A stretch of 64,000 nucleotides of DNA from Pleurostoma richardsiae (taxonomy: Eukaryota > Ascomycota > Sordariomycetes > Calosphaeriales > Pleurostomataceae): assembly GCA_030052745.1 (NCBI GenBank), contig JANBVO010000005.1, positions 62,001 through 126,000 of the forward strand, given 5' to 3'. The notes beneath the pieces were generated by a model. The model worked only from the letters and a program-made list of their open reading frames with translations, ran no database searches and was not told where the DNA came from. Position numbers and translations under genes: made by a program. This document shows positions 51,302 to 63,382 of this stretch, one piece after another (the stretch's first letter is position 1; each line of letters starts with the position of its first letter).

Positions 51302-54012
51302 ATGGCTGGAAACAACGAGATGAAGGTCAGCAAACCCCGTATCTTTTGTGCAGTTCACTTCATCTTAGGCAACACAGTAGCTAATTTCGCCAAGGTCGAT
51401 GATGCCTCGAGTTCGACGGCGAGCTTCGAGGAAATCGGGCCCAGCAAGTCTGCATCCGGCGACAAGGTCTCTACGCTCATCAAGGGCCTAATCGCCCAGG
51501 ATGCAAGGTTCGGTGGTCCAGCAGTCCGGAGCAAGGAGGCCCCCAACTATGATGAGGACGTTCCCGATGTTCTCTACGTTGTCCAGTATCGTGACATCGG
51601 AGGCAGGATCGTTGACAGTAAGTCCAATTATGTACCTCACACGGTGGCCTCACTTCAGGCTAACTGTCCACAGCCCGTCAGAGTGACAAGCCGCTGGACC
51701 TCTCCGCGGACTCAAACGAAGATGAGGCGTCCAAGAGAAAACCGGTCATCGAGATCCTCACTCAGGTGTCCGCCTCGCCGAACAAAGGACGGGGCAGAAG
51801 GATGGGTGGTCGTCGAAGGTGGCCTCATATGCCGTACTCGCCGCAGTATTCGGACAGCGACATGTCCGATGATGAGGGCAACGACATGAACGTCACTAAG
51901 GTCGAGACGACTGTGATGGCAATTCACTCCAAGCACCTCAAGGACGCGCTCAACGCCGTGATTGGGTACTACCCTGGCACCAACTTTATGGGCGATTCCG
52001 TGACGATCGACGCCCCTTATCACGCCCTTATCCACCACAGAGATGCTCTCGCCCGCTATAAGACGGCTCAACCAGCGTGTCACGACTCTGAGTATGTCGC
52101 CACGACCGCTAAACATATCGATGTTCTGCTTGGATTTCTGGACAAGACATTCGGCGAGAAGATCCGCGATGAGCTCGAACGCCACAAAAACAAACCTCCG
52201 GCGGCGACCTTTGAGTGGTACTGGCTTCTGCTCAAGCCGGGTGAGGTAGTGTACAGCAAGATTAAGAACGTGTGGACACCATTCATGGTTAGTCGGGTGG
52301 ACCATGTCATGGGTTCCGGGAACAGGCTCAACTCGTACACCATCCAATGCTGGAACATCCGGTATCGCCATGGAAAGATGAAGCGTAACATGGAATCGTT
52401 CAATGTACGGACTTTCTCTGGCGAGCAGGCCATCCACAGCCTGAGCGTCATCCCAGCGGCCTTCCTGCCAGACGATTTAAAGGAGCAGGAGGGCTTGACC
52501 ATGGCGGAGAAGCAGATCCAGCTCGGAAAGCAGTACTGGGAGCTCGTCAAGCGCCCTACTTACAAGGAGTACGATGGCGACCTGGTCGAACGTGACGGTT
52601 GCCTGGCCGGAAAGGTAAGTCCACATTTCTATGCATGTATATGCCAAGGCGTCTTGCTGACGGACTTCTTGTACAGCTGACTGGCAGGGTCATTGTCGAT
52701 GTCGAAGGCTATGAGTTGTACGGCAACCAAGGCCCCGACGGCGGACGCAGGCGGATGCCGCCTCCGCCGGGTCGAGATATGCCTTCTCCGCACCGGGATC
52801 AGCTACCGCAGTTCGCCGCCCGCTGCAGCTGCAAGCCGTGTAGCAAGCAGGGCGACCGGGAAGAGACGGGAGAATTCGCCGGCTTCGAGGACCTTAACCC
52901 GAACAAGGACACCCCGCCCAAGAACGACGTGTACTTCTTAGTCTGCTCTAACGACATCCCGGCTTTCATCCTCGGCGAGAGGCGCTGGGGTAAGTGCTCT
53001 CCGCTTTCTACTAAGCAGTGAATTCATCTGCTGACATAGCCCGCTGTAAATAGGTCACATTTATGTCGGTAACCTCAAGGAGGTCAAGTCCGACCGCGAG
53101 GCTTTCAAGTACCTCGTCCTAGACGATGAGATCAAGCTGACGGTCAAGGCGCTGATCGGCAAATTTGCCAGCATGGATGGCAAAGTATCCCCGTGGCCGC
53201 ATGACTTCGTCAAGAACAAGGGCGAGGGCCGCATCTTCCTCCTCCACGGCTCCCCGGGCGTGGGCAAGACGTGCACGGCGGAGTGCGTGGCGGAGCTGAC
53301 GCACCGCCCCCTCCTGTCGCTCACCAGCGGCGACATCTCGAGCAGCATGAGCCCGTCGTCGGTGGAACGCAACCTGCACTACTTCTTGCAGCTGGGCGAG
53401 CGGTACGGCGCGCTGGTGCTGCTGGACGAGGCGGACGTGTACCTCGAGGAGCGGCGGGCCAAGGACCTGCGCCGCAACGGGCTGGTCTCCATCTTCCTGC
53501 GCGCCCTCGAGTACTACCGCGGCGTGCTCTTCCTGACCACCAACCGCGTCGGCGCCTTCGACTCGGCGTTCACCTCGCGCATCCACGTGGCGCTGCACTA
53601 CCGCCGGCTCGGCGACGCCGACCGCCTGCGCGTCTGGGCCAACAACTTCGACCGCCTGGAGCGCGACTCGGGCGGGCGGGCGTGGGTGTCGCGCGGGGCG
53701 CGCGAGTTCGCCACGTCGGCGCCCGAGGTGCGCGCCCTGCGCTGGAACGGCCGCGAGATCCGCAACGCGCTGCAGACGGCCGTCGCGCTGGCCGAGACGG
53801 AGGCGCTCGATGACGGCCTGGAGAGGGTCACCGTCGCGGAGAAGCACCTCCGCGCCGTGGTCAAGATGAGCAGAGGGTTCAAGGAGTTCCTGCGCAAGCG
53901 AAGGGGCTCCGCGGAGGAGGAAGACGAAGGGGAGGAGAGCGGCGAGGAGAACAGCGATGATGGGATCCCTGATGATTCATCGGCCTCGAGCGATGGGATT
54001 CCGTTCGACTGA
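51302..54012 (+). CDS. DUF7025-type AAA ATPase
   Basis: Five exons: 51302-51325, 51395-51617, 51674-52614, 52677-52989 and 53054-54012, giving 819 residues. The first intron (69 bases) is open in frame, so an 842-residue form is also possible. The N-terminal half has an Arg/Gly-rich patch (NKGRGRRMGGRRR) and the conserved HALIHHRDAL and WYWLLLKPGEVVYSK segments of the DUF7025 region that precedes the ATPase in fungi. LTGRVIVDVEGYE leads into the AAA module: Walker A GSPGVGKT (about residue 566), Walker B LVLLDEAD (about 619), and FLTTNRVGAFDSAFTSRI carrying sensor and Arg-finger residues. The C-terminus is an acidic Glu/Asp/Ser tail. The family is widespread in Pezizomycotina and mostly uncharacterised; no adjacent gene suggests a role. 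Confidence 0.85.
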
Positions 54013-54511
54013 TTTGGGATGGAGGACGGATTTCAGGCCTGTGAGGCTGTCTAAGTCTGCGAATAGGTGTCCTTTGAAGTGGAGATATAATAAGCTGGCT
54101 TATTCATGAATTCAAGATTCAACACACTGTGAGGTGCTTTATCTCGATCCTTCAAGTAGGTAGGTACCTAGTCATCTTTGCCCGACTTAGTAGTGACTGA
54201 AGGGTCGACCCTCTCGAGAACGGATGGGGTTATGTACGCGACTCCCAAATCCAGACTCAGATAACTCCAACTCACGGATTTAATAGAGATGGATCATTTT
54301 GATCAATTCTAATGTTGAGAAAGGATCATTTGCACATGCACATATGCACATATGAGCATTGAACGCGAGATTACGGAAGATTCCGTGCCTTATATTTTGA
54401 CGAACGACTTGCAAACCCGAGCAATGCACCAACCCTCCAACTCCCAGAAAAGAATCATCGTAGCGTACCGTCTCAGATCCAACGAGCGAGATACGAACCT
54501 ATGCGTAAAAC
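54013..54511. other. Convergent intergenic region AAA ATPase/IMPDH
   Basis: About 500 bp with the 3' ends of both genes. A TAGGTACCTA palindrome lies near 54,161-54,170, and two CACATATGCACATATG-like repeats occur around 54,335-54,354. No gene is visible. Confidence 0.5.
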
Positions 54512-56410
54512 TTATGCGTAGAGCTTCTTCTCATAAGACTCCATGTTGACGCCACCCTCGAGCTGGGCACTGGCGGTCCGGATCTCGAAGGTCAGGGCAC
54601 CGTTGGCCACACTTTCGTGCAGCCCCTTCAAGCTCTTCATTCCACAATCCTGCATGGAGTGTTTCAACCCCGCAGACAGGTAGGGCACGAACTTTCCGAT
54701 AGAACTGCTAGCATGTTAGAATAGAACTTGTTCTCAATGATGTTAGATGCATCTCAACTGACCCTCTGTGTGCCACCGCGCCCGAAACTCCCTGAGCCAC
54801 GAGCACGCTGTCTCCCTCTGAGAAGTAGCGAGCAGTGCCTGCGTTGCTCTTCTGGCTGTCCTTGCCACCACCGCCAGCCTTCTTGTCCTGCATAGCGTCG
54901 ATGCTACCCATTCCTCGGTAAGCCTTGACAAGCTTGCCCTCCCGAGACACGAAAGACGTGCCGGGAGACTCGGTGGTTCCGGCGAGGAGACCACCCATCA
55001 TCACAGTCGAGGCACCAAGAGCAAGGCCCTTCACGATGTGGCCGACGTTTTGGATGCCGCCATCAGCGATGCAGGGCACACCGAACCTCGCAGCGAACGA
55101 GCTGACCTGATAGACAGACGTAGCCTGCGGGCGGCCAACAGCCATAACTTCCTGAGTAATGCAGGCACTACCGCTGCCCATACCGATGCGAAGGCCATCA
55201 GCACCAGCTACGATCAAGGCAGCAGCCTGCTCCCGAGTCACGACGTTTCCGGCGATAACATCGAGATTAGGGAACTCCTGCTTGATCCACTTGATCATGT
55301 CGATCTGGTACATGCTGTATCCCTGGCTGCTGTCAAGAACAACAATATCGAGGCCGGCCTCGACGAGCTTCCGCAGACGGATCTTGTCCTCAGGCCGAGT
55401 GCCAATGGCGGCAGCACAGATCAGCTGTTTAGAAGAGGGCAGCTTGGAGGCCAGAGGGAAGTGAAGGTTCTTGTTCAAATCAGAGCGAGAAATCATCGAC
55501 ACGAGATTTCCATCCTTGTCGACGATTGGCAGCTTGCCCTTCTTGGACTTGGCAAGAATCTTGTTGGCCTCAAGCAGTGTCACACCCTGCGGAGCGGTGA
55601 TGAGATCCGTCACCATGACCTTCGTGACAGGCTCATCGGGGTCCTCCTCGAACTGGATGTCTCGGTTCGTGACAATACCGAGCAGCTTGGAGCCGAGTTT
55701 ACCAGTTTCTGGGAGAAGGCTTGTTAGCAACATGGTCTCTCAATGACATCCATTATTTCCAGAGGAACGTCAACCCAGGCATCATTGAGACATCTTTCTC
55801 CCCATGACAGATAAGTCTTTGCGGTGGAACGAAAGTTAAATAGAAATGGTTTATTAATCATACAGGTTACAAGGCCCTCCACACATGCATCGCTAATAGC
55901 TGACATAGAGAGATGAGACTCACCTGTGACGGGGAAGCCTCCAAATCCCCACTTCTCTTTCAGAGCCTTGGCCTCTCCAACAGTAGTCTCCCTCTTGATG
56001 ACAACAGGGTCGTTGATGAAGCCGTTTTCATACCTCTTCACCTTGCGGACCATCTCGGCCTGAGCCTCGGGGGAGCAGTTGTGGTGGATAACACCAAGAC
56101 CACCCTGGAGGGCCATGTGAATCGCCATCTCGTCCTCCGTGACAGTGTCCATGGGGGACGAAACGAATGGAGTCTTCAGGGTGATGCGCTTGGTCACCGG
56201 CGACTCGAGGGAGACTTCGGATGCAGGGAAGCCAATGTAGCCGGGGAGGAGCAGGAAGTCATTGTACGTCAGGCCGCCGTGCACCTTGGCGTTCATGAGC
56301 TCCTGGATGTTGAGGCCATCGCGGCCGTCGTACTCCTTCAGGGCCTCGAGGGCCTTGGTGTGGTCGAGAACCTTGGCAGAGCCGTTGGCAGCACCATTTG
56401 TGGACGGCAT
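54512..56410 (-). CDS. imdA: Inosine-5'-monophosphate dehydrogenase
   Basis: Exons 56410-55924, 55708-54763 and 54704-54512 give 541 residues. Conserved parts are [40 protein letters not shown], two CBS domains (about residues 130-250), and the catalytic loop [17 protein letters not shown] with the nucleophilic Cys near residue 342. The GMGSIDAMQ segment, the flap [20 protein letters not shown] and the C-terminal ESYEKKLYA follow. The enzyme oxidises IMP to XMP, the committed step of guanine nucleotide synthesis, and is the target of mycophenolic acid. The last exon is out of frame with the second and is recovered by a GTCAGT donor and GCAG acceptor, completing [18 protein letters not shown]. 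The first intron (215 bases) interrupts the CBS region. No sign of a mycophenolic acid cluster is present. Confidence 0.97.
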
Positions 56411-57519
56411 TTTGGCTATATGGCTGATTGAGAAGAAGTATCGGGTTCGAAGATAACTGCCAGCGAATGTAGGCTTGGCTGCTCAACTGACTGTTCCTTG
56501 ACGATGGTATCTTCTCCCCATTAAAAGAAAGAAGGAAAGAGGATGAGAGCAGCACCCCTCAGAAATTTTTTTGTAGCCCCGATGCACAAACTGCCAGGCC
56601 CGATGCAGGTACGTCGATGCGGGGCAGGCACATCCATCCAGTGAGAACAGCAGGAGGGGGAGGACTAAAATCCATTTCGCAAATATGTTAGCAGCTCTCT
56701 TGCTGTTGGCGGAGAATAACCCGTGCTGACTGAGCTATCACTAACAGAGGCGCCCTTCTGCTTCACCAAAGGCGGTGAGGGAGATACCCTGATAGACCGT
56801 GCACGCGTATCTGGTAGGGCTTATCAGGCCATCAAGGGTCTACTCCGAACTGTGGCTGAGACCACTGTAGGTACTTAAGTACCTAGGGAGTATCTGTGGC
56901 TGCAATCAATCACCATGCGACGCGGTGACATCGAGCGCTAGAAAAACCGGGATACACAAAATTTGGGGGGCGGAAGTGGGGTGGTTGGCAGCTAGCAACC
57001 AGCCACTCCACAATGGGAAGTGCCGTAAACAAACAAACCGCATCATCCCGCTATACCCTCCCACCTTCCATTCCAACCCCGGTCACCACTGCTGAAAATC
57101 GCTGCTGCCACCCCTCCAGAGCGCAGGACTGTGCGGCTGCTAATTGACGGTTAAGCTTGCCGGTGTGATGGAATGAAGCGACATCCTCCACCACTGGATC
57201 CTCGACCAACAACTCTATCATTGCACCTATAGCTTACTTTCTGCGCTGTGCGCGTTCCTTGCCTTTGATCAGCCGAAGGAGCTCATTGTGCCTTGGCCGG
57301 GCAATCGACGACCTTGATTTCCTTGAAGCCGGCTGTTCCGCTTCGCATCTGGCACTTCGTCCAACTCGGCCGCAAAAGCGACCTCAGCCATTCGACTCTC
57401 CGAGCAGACGGACACACTCGACACTTTCCCCCATCAGAGCCTAATGTTGTCACCAGCTCCTCGCGCAGGCAAATTGAACATCAAACGGCAACGTCCTCCA
57501 CGGTTGTAGTCTCTCGAAG
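56411..57519. promoter_or_regulatory. Divergent promoter region of IMPDH and IQGAP genes
   Basis: About 1.1 kb. It contains an 18-bp perfect palindrome at 56,868-56,885 and a run of T on the IMPDH-proximal side (56,565-56,572). A C-rich, TSS-like sequence lies at about 57,045-57,120. No gene is visible. Confidence 0.5.
56868..56885. repeat. Perfect 18-bp palindrome
   Basis: TAGGTACTTAAGTACCTA equals its own reverse complement. It lies midway between the IMPDH and IQGAP start codons and belongs to the same word family (TAGGTAC/GTACCTA) as sites near 39,283 and 54,165. Confidence 0.8.
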
Positions 57520-60500
57520 ATGTCGTATCGTCCGCATCCTCTCCGGCAGTCGCAAACCTTGGACTATCCCGTGAATCGCCAACCATCAACAACGTCGTCG
57601 TCGGCGTCCTCGGGATATTCCTACTCTTCCGGTGCCCTCGAATTAAGTCGGACAAGCACTCTGTCCTCTGCAGCCTCCAGCGGATATGGTTCACTAGGTC
57701 ATAAGCGGGGCCAGAGTGAGGCCAGCCGACTACCTCCCTCCCCAAAGAGTCCGGATAGCTTCTATCAGAAGCAAGGCACCGGAAATATGTACAACATGGC
57801 TCGCCAGTCACTGAGGCCCCTTCCTCAGGTTCCTGCGCCAGCTCCACCACGCACTCCCCGACATGAGCGCGGGGTCACCGTCGATATGGGCAAACTGTCA
57901 CTGTCAGAAGGTGGCCGTAGGTCCCCGACCACTCCTCCGCGACCATCAGCGATCCGCCCGAACTCAATGCTTCTCACTCGTTCTGAATCTATCAGTAGGG
58001 GAAGCACTGCTGTGCCTCCGGCGCATAGCTCCCCGCCTCAGCACCACAGCCATTCCGCGCACCTCGCCAGACCTGATCTTGAAAAGCTAGGACGTTCATC
58101 CACGTCTCAGCTTCGAACTCTATCGACACTAGCGCAGGATGGGTCCGCGGAGGAGTTTGCCATTACATCGCCCACACAAGAAGTCGTCGGTCTACGTGGT
58201 CGAAGAAGGCTGCAAAGACTCGACAATCCTGGTGGTGGCCGGCCCGGTCAACGTAGCAGTGGCTATGGCTGGGAGGGACGGAACTGGATGGACAAGCAGA
58301 GGCAGTTCCTCCAAGCATACGAATATCTCTGCCACATAGGAGAGGCGAAGGAATGGATTGAGGATATCATCCACAAATCCATCCCTCCGATTGTGGAGTT
58401 GGAAGAAGCTTTGCGAGATGGTGTAACTCTAGCGGAGGTGGTTGAAGCGCTGAATCCGGACCGACGATACCGAATATTCCATCACCCTCGTCTCCAGTAT
58501 AGACACTCCGACAACATTGCCATCTTTTTTCGGTACCTGGATGAAGTTGAACTTCCGGATCTCTTCCGATTTGAGCTGATCGACCTGTATGAGAAGAAGA
58601 ACATTCCAAAGGTCATTTATTGTATCCACGCCCTCAGTTGGCTGCTCTTCCGGAAAGGAATCGTCGACTTCCGCATTGGTAATCTTGTTGGACAACTCGA
58701 GTTCGAACATCATGAGCTTGAGGCTATGCAGAAGGGTCTAGACAAACTGGGAGTCAACATGCCCAGCTTTGGGACAATGGGAGCAGATTTGGGGGTGGAA
58801 CCCACACCCGAGCCTGAGGAAACAGAAGAGGAGAGAATCGACAGAGAGCTGGCGGAAAACGAAGGCACCGTTCTTGACCTGCAGGCACAAATGCGAGGCG
58901 CCTTGGTCAGGATGAGGCTCGGCAACGTCATGCAGCAGCTATGGGGCTCCGAAGACTGGCTTATCGACCTTCAAGCTCGAGTCCGCGGAGACTGGACTCG
59001 CCAGATCATAAATTACCGACTTCAAATGAGACGATTCGCAATAAACCTCCAAGCCGCCGCTCGTGGATTCCTCTTGAGAAGCCGCCAACTGCAAAAGGAA
59101 CGATTCTGGAAGAGCATGGAGGGAGACGTTCTGAAACTCCAGAGCCTGATACGGGCCAGTAAGGTCCGCGACGAGGTACGAGAGACGCGATCTCAATTAC
59201 TCCAGGTAGCAGGGCCTGTACGGGGTATCCAAGCTATAGCTAGAGGATACCTACTTCGCGACGATCTTGTTCGGCAGCAGCAGGAGACGAAGCGCATGGC
59301 TGGCCCAGTTGTCATGGTCCAGGCTGCAATTCGAGGAATGCTGCTGAGGAAGAATATGGAGAACGAGAGAAGAGTCCTAGAGAGCAATGCCCGCACCATC
59401 GTAGGGTTGCAGGCTGCTGCGAGGGCAACGCTGACGAGACACCAGATCGTTCTGCAAAAGGAGCAGCTTGAAAGATTCGCCCCAAAGTGGGAGTCTCTTC
59501 AGGCGGCTTTACGAGGCAAGGTTGCTAGGGAGCACACTCGGATGATCAAAGCCGAGCTACGACAACATGCTCCTGCTATTGGCCTTCTCCAGGCCTGCGT
59601 GCGTGCCAGTGCCGTCCGTCGAGAGATCTCAGAAACTCTAGAAGGCTTGAATGTGACCGAACCGGAAGTTATCCATCTTCAATCTATGATTCGGGGTATG
59701 CTGGAGCGCAGACGCCTTGCCGCCGACTACCAAGACATAACTCGGCAGACCCCAAGGACAATCGAGCTTCAATCCCGCATTCGAGGGCATCTTTTCCGAA
59801 AGACACACTTCGAATTTCTCGACACACTCAAATCCAATGAAGCAGAGGTCGTCTCTCTCCAGGGCTTGTCGCGAGCTATGCTCCTGAGAGGGCAGATCGG
59901 GGCTCTGCTAGCCGAGTTGGAGGAGGAAGAAGAATCCATCATTGCCATTCAGGCCGCTGCAACGGCATTCGTTGTTCGCGCGAGGTTCGCGGAGAAGAAG
60001 CGGTACTTCAAGGAGAATATGCAAAAGGTGGTCAAGATCCAGAGCTTCGTTCGAGCCAAGCTTCAGGGAGAAGCCTACAAGAGCCTCACTACTGGCAAGA
60101 ACCCTCCTGTCGGAGCAGTCAAGAATTTTGTCCACCTGCTGAACGACAGTGATTTTGATTTCAATGAGGAAGTCGAGTTTGAAAGGCTGCGAAAGACGGT
60201 GGTTCAGCAAGTTCGGCAGAACGAGATGCTGGAGCAGTACATTGACCAGCTCGACATCAAGATTGCTCTCCTTGTGAAGAACAAGATCACCCTGGACGAG
60301 GTCGTCAGGCATCAAAGCAATTTCGGTGGCCACACGAGCAGTCTTCTTGCGAACAGCACCATGGCCTCCGCCAATCAGTTCGACCTAAAAGCTCTAAATA
60401 AGAGTTCGAGGAAGAAGCTTGATTTATACCAGCAGCTGTTCTTCAACCTCCAAACACAGCCGCAGTACTTGGCACGACTGTTCAGGCGGGTTCGCGAGCA

Positions 60501-62550
60501 AGGCACCGCCGAGAAAGAATGCAAGAGGATCGAGCACCTCATGATGGGTCTTTTCGGCTATGCACAGAAGCGGCGTGAGGAGTACTACCTATTAAAGCTC
60601 ATCGCGAGGTCGGTCCGGGAAGAGGTTGAGGCCTGCCAGGGCATTCAGGATTATCTTCGTGGGAACTTCTTCTGGTCAAAGCTACTCAGCAATTATTCTC
60701 GGTCCCCCAGAGACAGGAAGTACCTTAGAGACCTTCTAGGTCCTCTGATCCGAGACAACATTGTGGAGGACCCGGCCTTGGACCTGGAGAGTGACCCCAT
60801 GCAGATTTACCGTTCTGCGATCAACAATGAAGAATTGAGAACGGGCCAGCCGAGCAGGCGGCCTCTGGACATCCCTCGGGAAATGGCTATCAAAGATCCT
60901 GAAACGCGAGAGTTGTTCATCGATCATCTCCGCGATCTTCGGGAGATCTGCGATCAGTTCTTGCTCGCACTGGAGGATCTCCTGCCCAGACTACCCTATG
61001 GACTGCGGTACCTATGCCAGCAAATGTTCCACTTTCTCTGCGACCACTTCCAACGAGAGCCACAGCAGCACCTATTGCAAATGGTCGGTAATTGGTTCTG
61101 GAGGTTCTACCTGCAGCCGGCTCTCACATCTCCCGAGAACGTCGGCGTCATTGAGAAGCAACTGAGTCCTCTGCAGAAGCGAAACCTTGGTGAAGTAGCC
61201 AAGGTGCTGGGACAGATCGCATCCGGCCGATTGTTCGGTGGAGAAAACATCTATCTTCAACCCCTGAACGCCTTCATCGGAGACTCCATTGAGCGTCTCA
61301 GCCATATTTTAACAGAACTCGTATCTGTGCCGGATGCTGAAAGCACCTTTGACATCGACGAATTCAATGACTTGTACGCCAAGAACAAGCCCACTCTCTA
61401 TATCAAGATGACCGACATCTTCGCCATCCACAACCTCGTCGCAGGAGAGCTGCCCTTCATATGTCCAAATCGGGATGACATGCTTCGCGAAATCATGCAG
61501 GAGCTCGGCAGTGCCAAGAATAACGAGAGTGAAATGACCGCCGCCGGCTCAACGGACATCCAGATGTTCCTCACGCCCAAGCTCCACGGCCTTGAAGATC
61601 CCGAAGCAGAAGTCAAGGCTCTGTTTATGGAAACGAAGAGATGCGTACTCTATATCATCCGTGTGCAATCTGGCACAAACTTGCTTGAGATCTTGGTCAA
61701 GCCGATCGCCCAGGAAGACGAACGCAAGTGGCAGATGATACTGGGAGAGGATTTCGCCGCCAGCAACAACACGAGAGGAGCATACTCGGATGCGAACATG
61801 ATCGACGTCACGAGAATGTCATATTACGAACTCAAGAGGACAGCTCTGGAGAACGTCATGAGGCTGGAGCATATGGGCCGTATTTCCAAACACAACTTCT
61901 ACCAAGATGTCCTCAACGCCATCGCCCTAGATATTCGAACGAAAAGTCGCAGGAGAGTCCAGAGGCAGCGCGAGTTGGAAGGCGTCCGGCTCACGCTCAG
62001 CAATCTGCACGAAAAGGCCAAGTACCTCGAGCAGCAGCGCAAGAGCTACGACGACTACATCGAGCAGGCCATGGCGACCTTGCAGAACAAGAAAGGGTAA
62101 GTCATCTTCCATCCAAGCCATCCCAGGTAGTGAGATGCTAACCACGCGGCGCACAATAGCAAGAAACGCTTCCTCCTCCCCTTTACGAGGCAATACAACC
62201 ACCAACGCGAACTGGAGCGGAGCGGCCGCGTGCCGAAGTTCGGCTCCTATAAGTACAGCGCCCGCCAGCTCATGGACAAAGGCGTGCTCGTCAGCTGGAC
62301 CGGCACCGCAGATAGGGACTGGGACAAGATCAACCTCACCATCTCGTGCGACCAGGTCGGCATCTTCTCCATCGAGGGCTCGCGCGGGCACATCCAGATC
62401 CCCGGAGCCAGCGCGCTGGTTCCCATCGAGGACCTGCTTCAGGCCCAGTTCGAGGCTCACCAGTTCATGAACCTCTTCGAGGGCAACCTGCGCCTGAACG
62501 TCAACCTGCTGCTGCATCTCCTGTACAAGAAGTTCTACAGGACGCAGTAA
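57520..62550 (+). CDS. iqg1: IQGAP-family cytokinesis scaffold (Iqg1/Rng2)
   Basis: Exons 57520-62096 and 62160-62550 join in phase 2 to give 1,655 residues. Residues 1-250 are a Ser/Pro-rich disordered region. A calponin-homology domain follows (RNWMDKQRQFLQAYEYLCHI through KNIPKVIYCIHALSWLLFRK, about 254-385), the actin-binding part. Residues about 448-850 contain some 14 IQ-like repeats (for example LQAAARGFLLR, IQAIARGYLLR, VQAAIRGMLLR) that bind calmodulin and myosin light chain. A RasGAP-related domain (about 955-1,330; EYYLLKLIARSVREEVEACQ) lacks an obvious catalytic Arg finger, as usual in IQGAPs. The C-terminal RasGAP_C module (about 1,480-1,655) ends LLLHLLYKKFYRTQ. In yeasts Rng2/Iqg1 organises the contractile ring; in hyphae it is required for septum formation. 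Confidence 0.96.
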
Positions 62551-63382
62551 GATGTGATGGGCTGAGCTGGGGCTGGACGTTAGGAGGAGGAGCGACGAAG
62601 CATATTTGGGGCGCTAGCTGGAGCACGGAATATCGGACGCGACCAGGATCTAATGGCTACATGATTGGAATCGAGGGGCCAGGGCTTTGACAAGGTTGAG
62701 AGGCAGGTGTTACGGGCGTGTCGTAGAGTCAAAGTCGCTGCTGTTTTGGTTTCTCAGCATGGGAGGGAAGGGTCAAAAGGGGGCTTGCCGACTTTTGCGC
62801 ATGCTTTCTTTTTACGTTGTTCATCGGAACGAACGATTCGGGCTTGAAGCCCAGGCATTCATTCTTGTCCATCACATGGATTGGAGATAAGTGGTGTTAG
62901 TTTGACGTCGTTGATGAAGTAGTACATATATTCTGAGAAACTTTCTTCGCGATACATACGACGGCAGTCATGTCGCTGACCATTACCAGCCTATAGAGCC
63001 GTGAACTTCCTCATATTATGTTGATGCGGGTAGCAGGGCATACACCTTCGGCGAGGATCACCTCGCGTCAGATTGTGAATAACGGACTTGAATGATGCTC
63101 TCTATATCGTTCTATATGAGGCTAAGCTCACTTACTGCTTCTGCAGTCTCGCGGGGCTACATGCCCACGCCAGTCATTACCCGTATGCACATGCTCCCAA
63201 TGCATGACCTTCGCCTCTCTCCAGAGTCTGTGCCCTGAATAACAAGTACAACAAGAACAACAACAGCGGTGTCTCCTCGGCCTCCTTTTAAGGTATATCC
63301 ACCACAAAACGCCGTAACTCCAAAGAATGCGACAGATGTGCTCACTGTAAGATATCTCAGGGGAGGAAAAACAGGACGCCGA
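62551..63382. other. Convergent intergenic region
   Basis: About 830 bp holding the 3' ends of the IQGAP gene and of the right-edge transporter. A CAACAAGAAC-like microrepeat occurs near 63,245-63,265. No gene is visible. Confidence 0.5.

Noticed and set aside
54512-56410. Mycophenolic-acid-resistant second IMPDH copy
   Set aside because: The sequence looks like an ordinary housekeeping IMPDH and no polyketide or prenyltransferase genes lie nearby.
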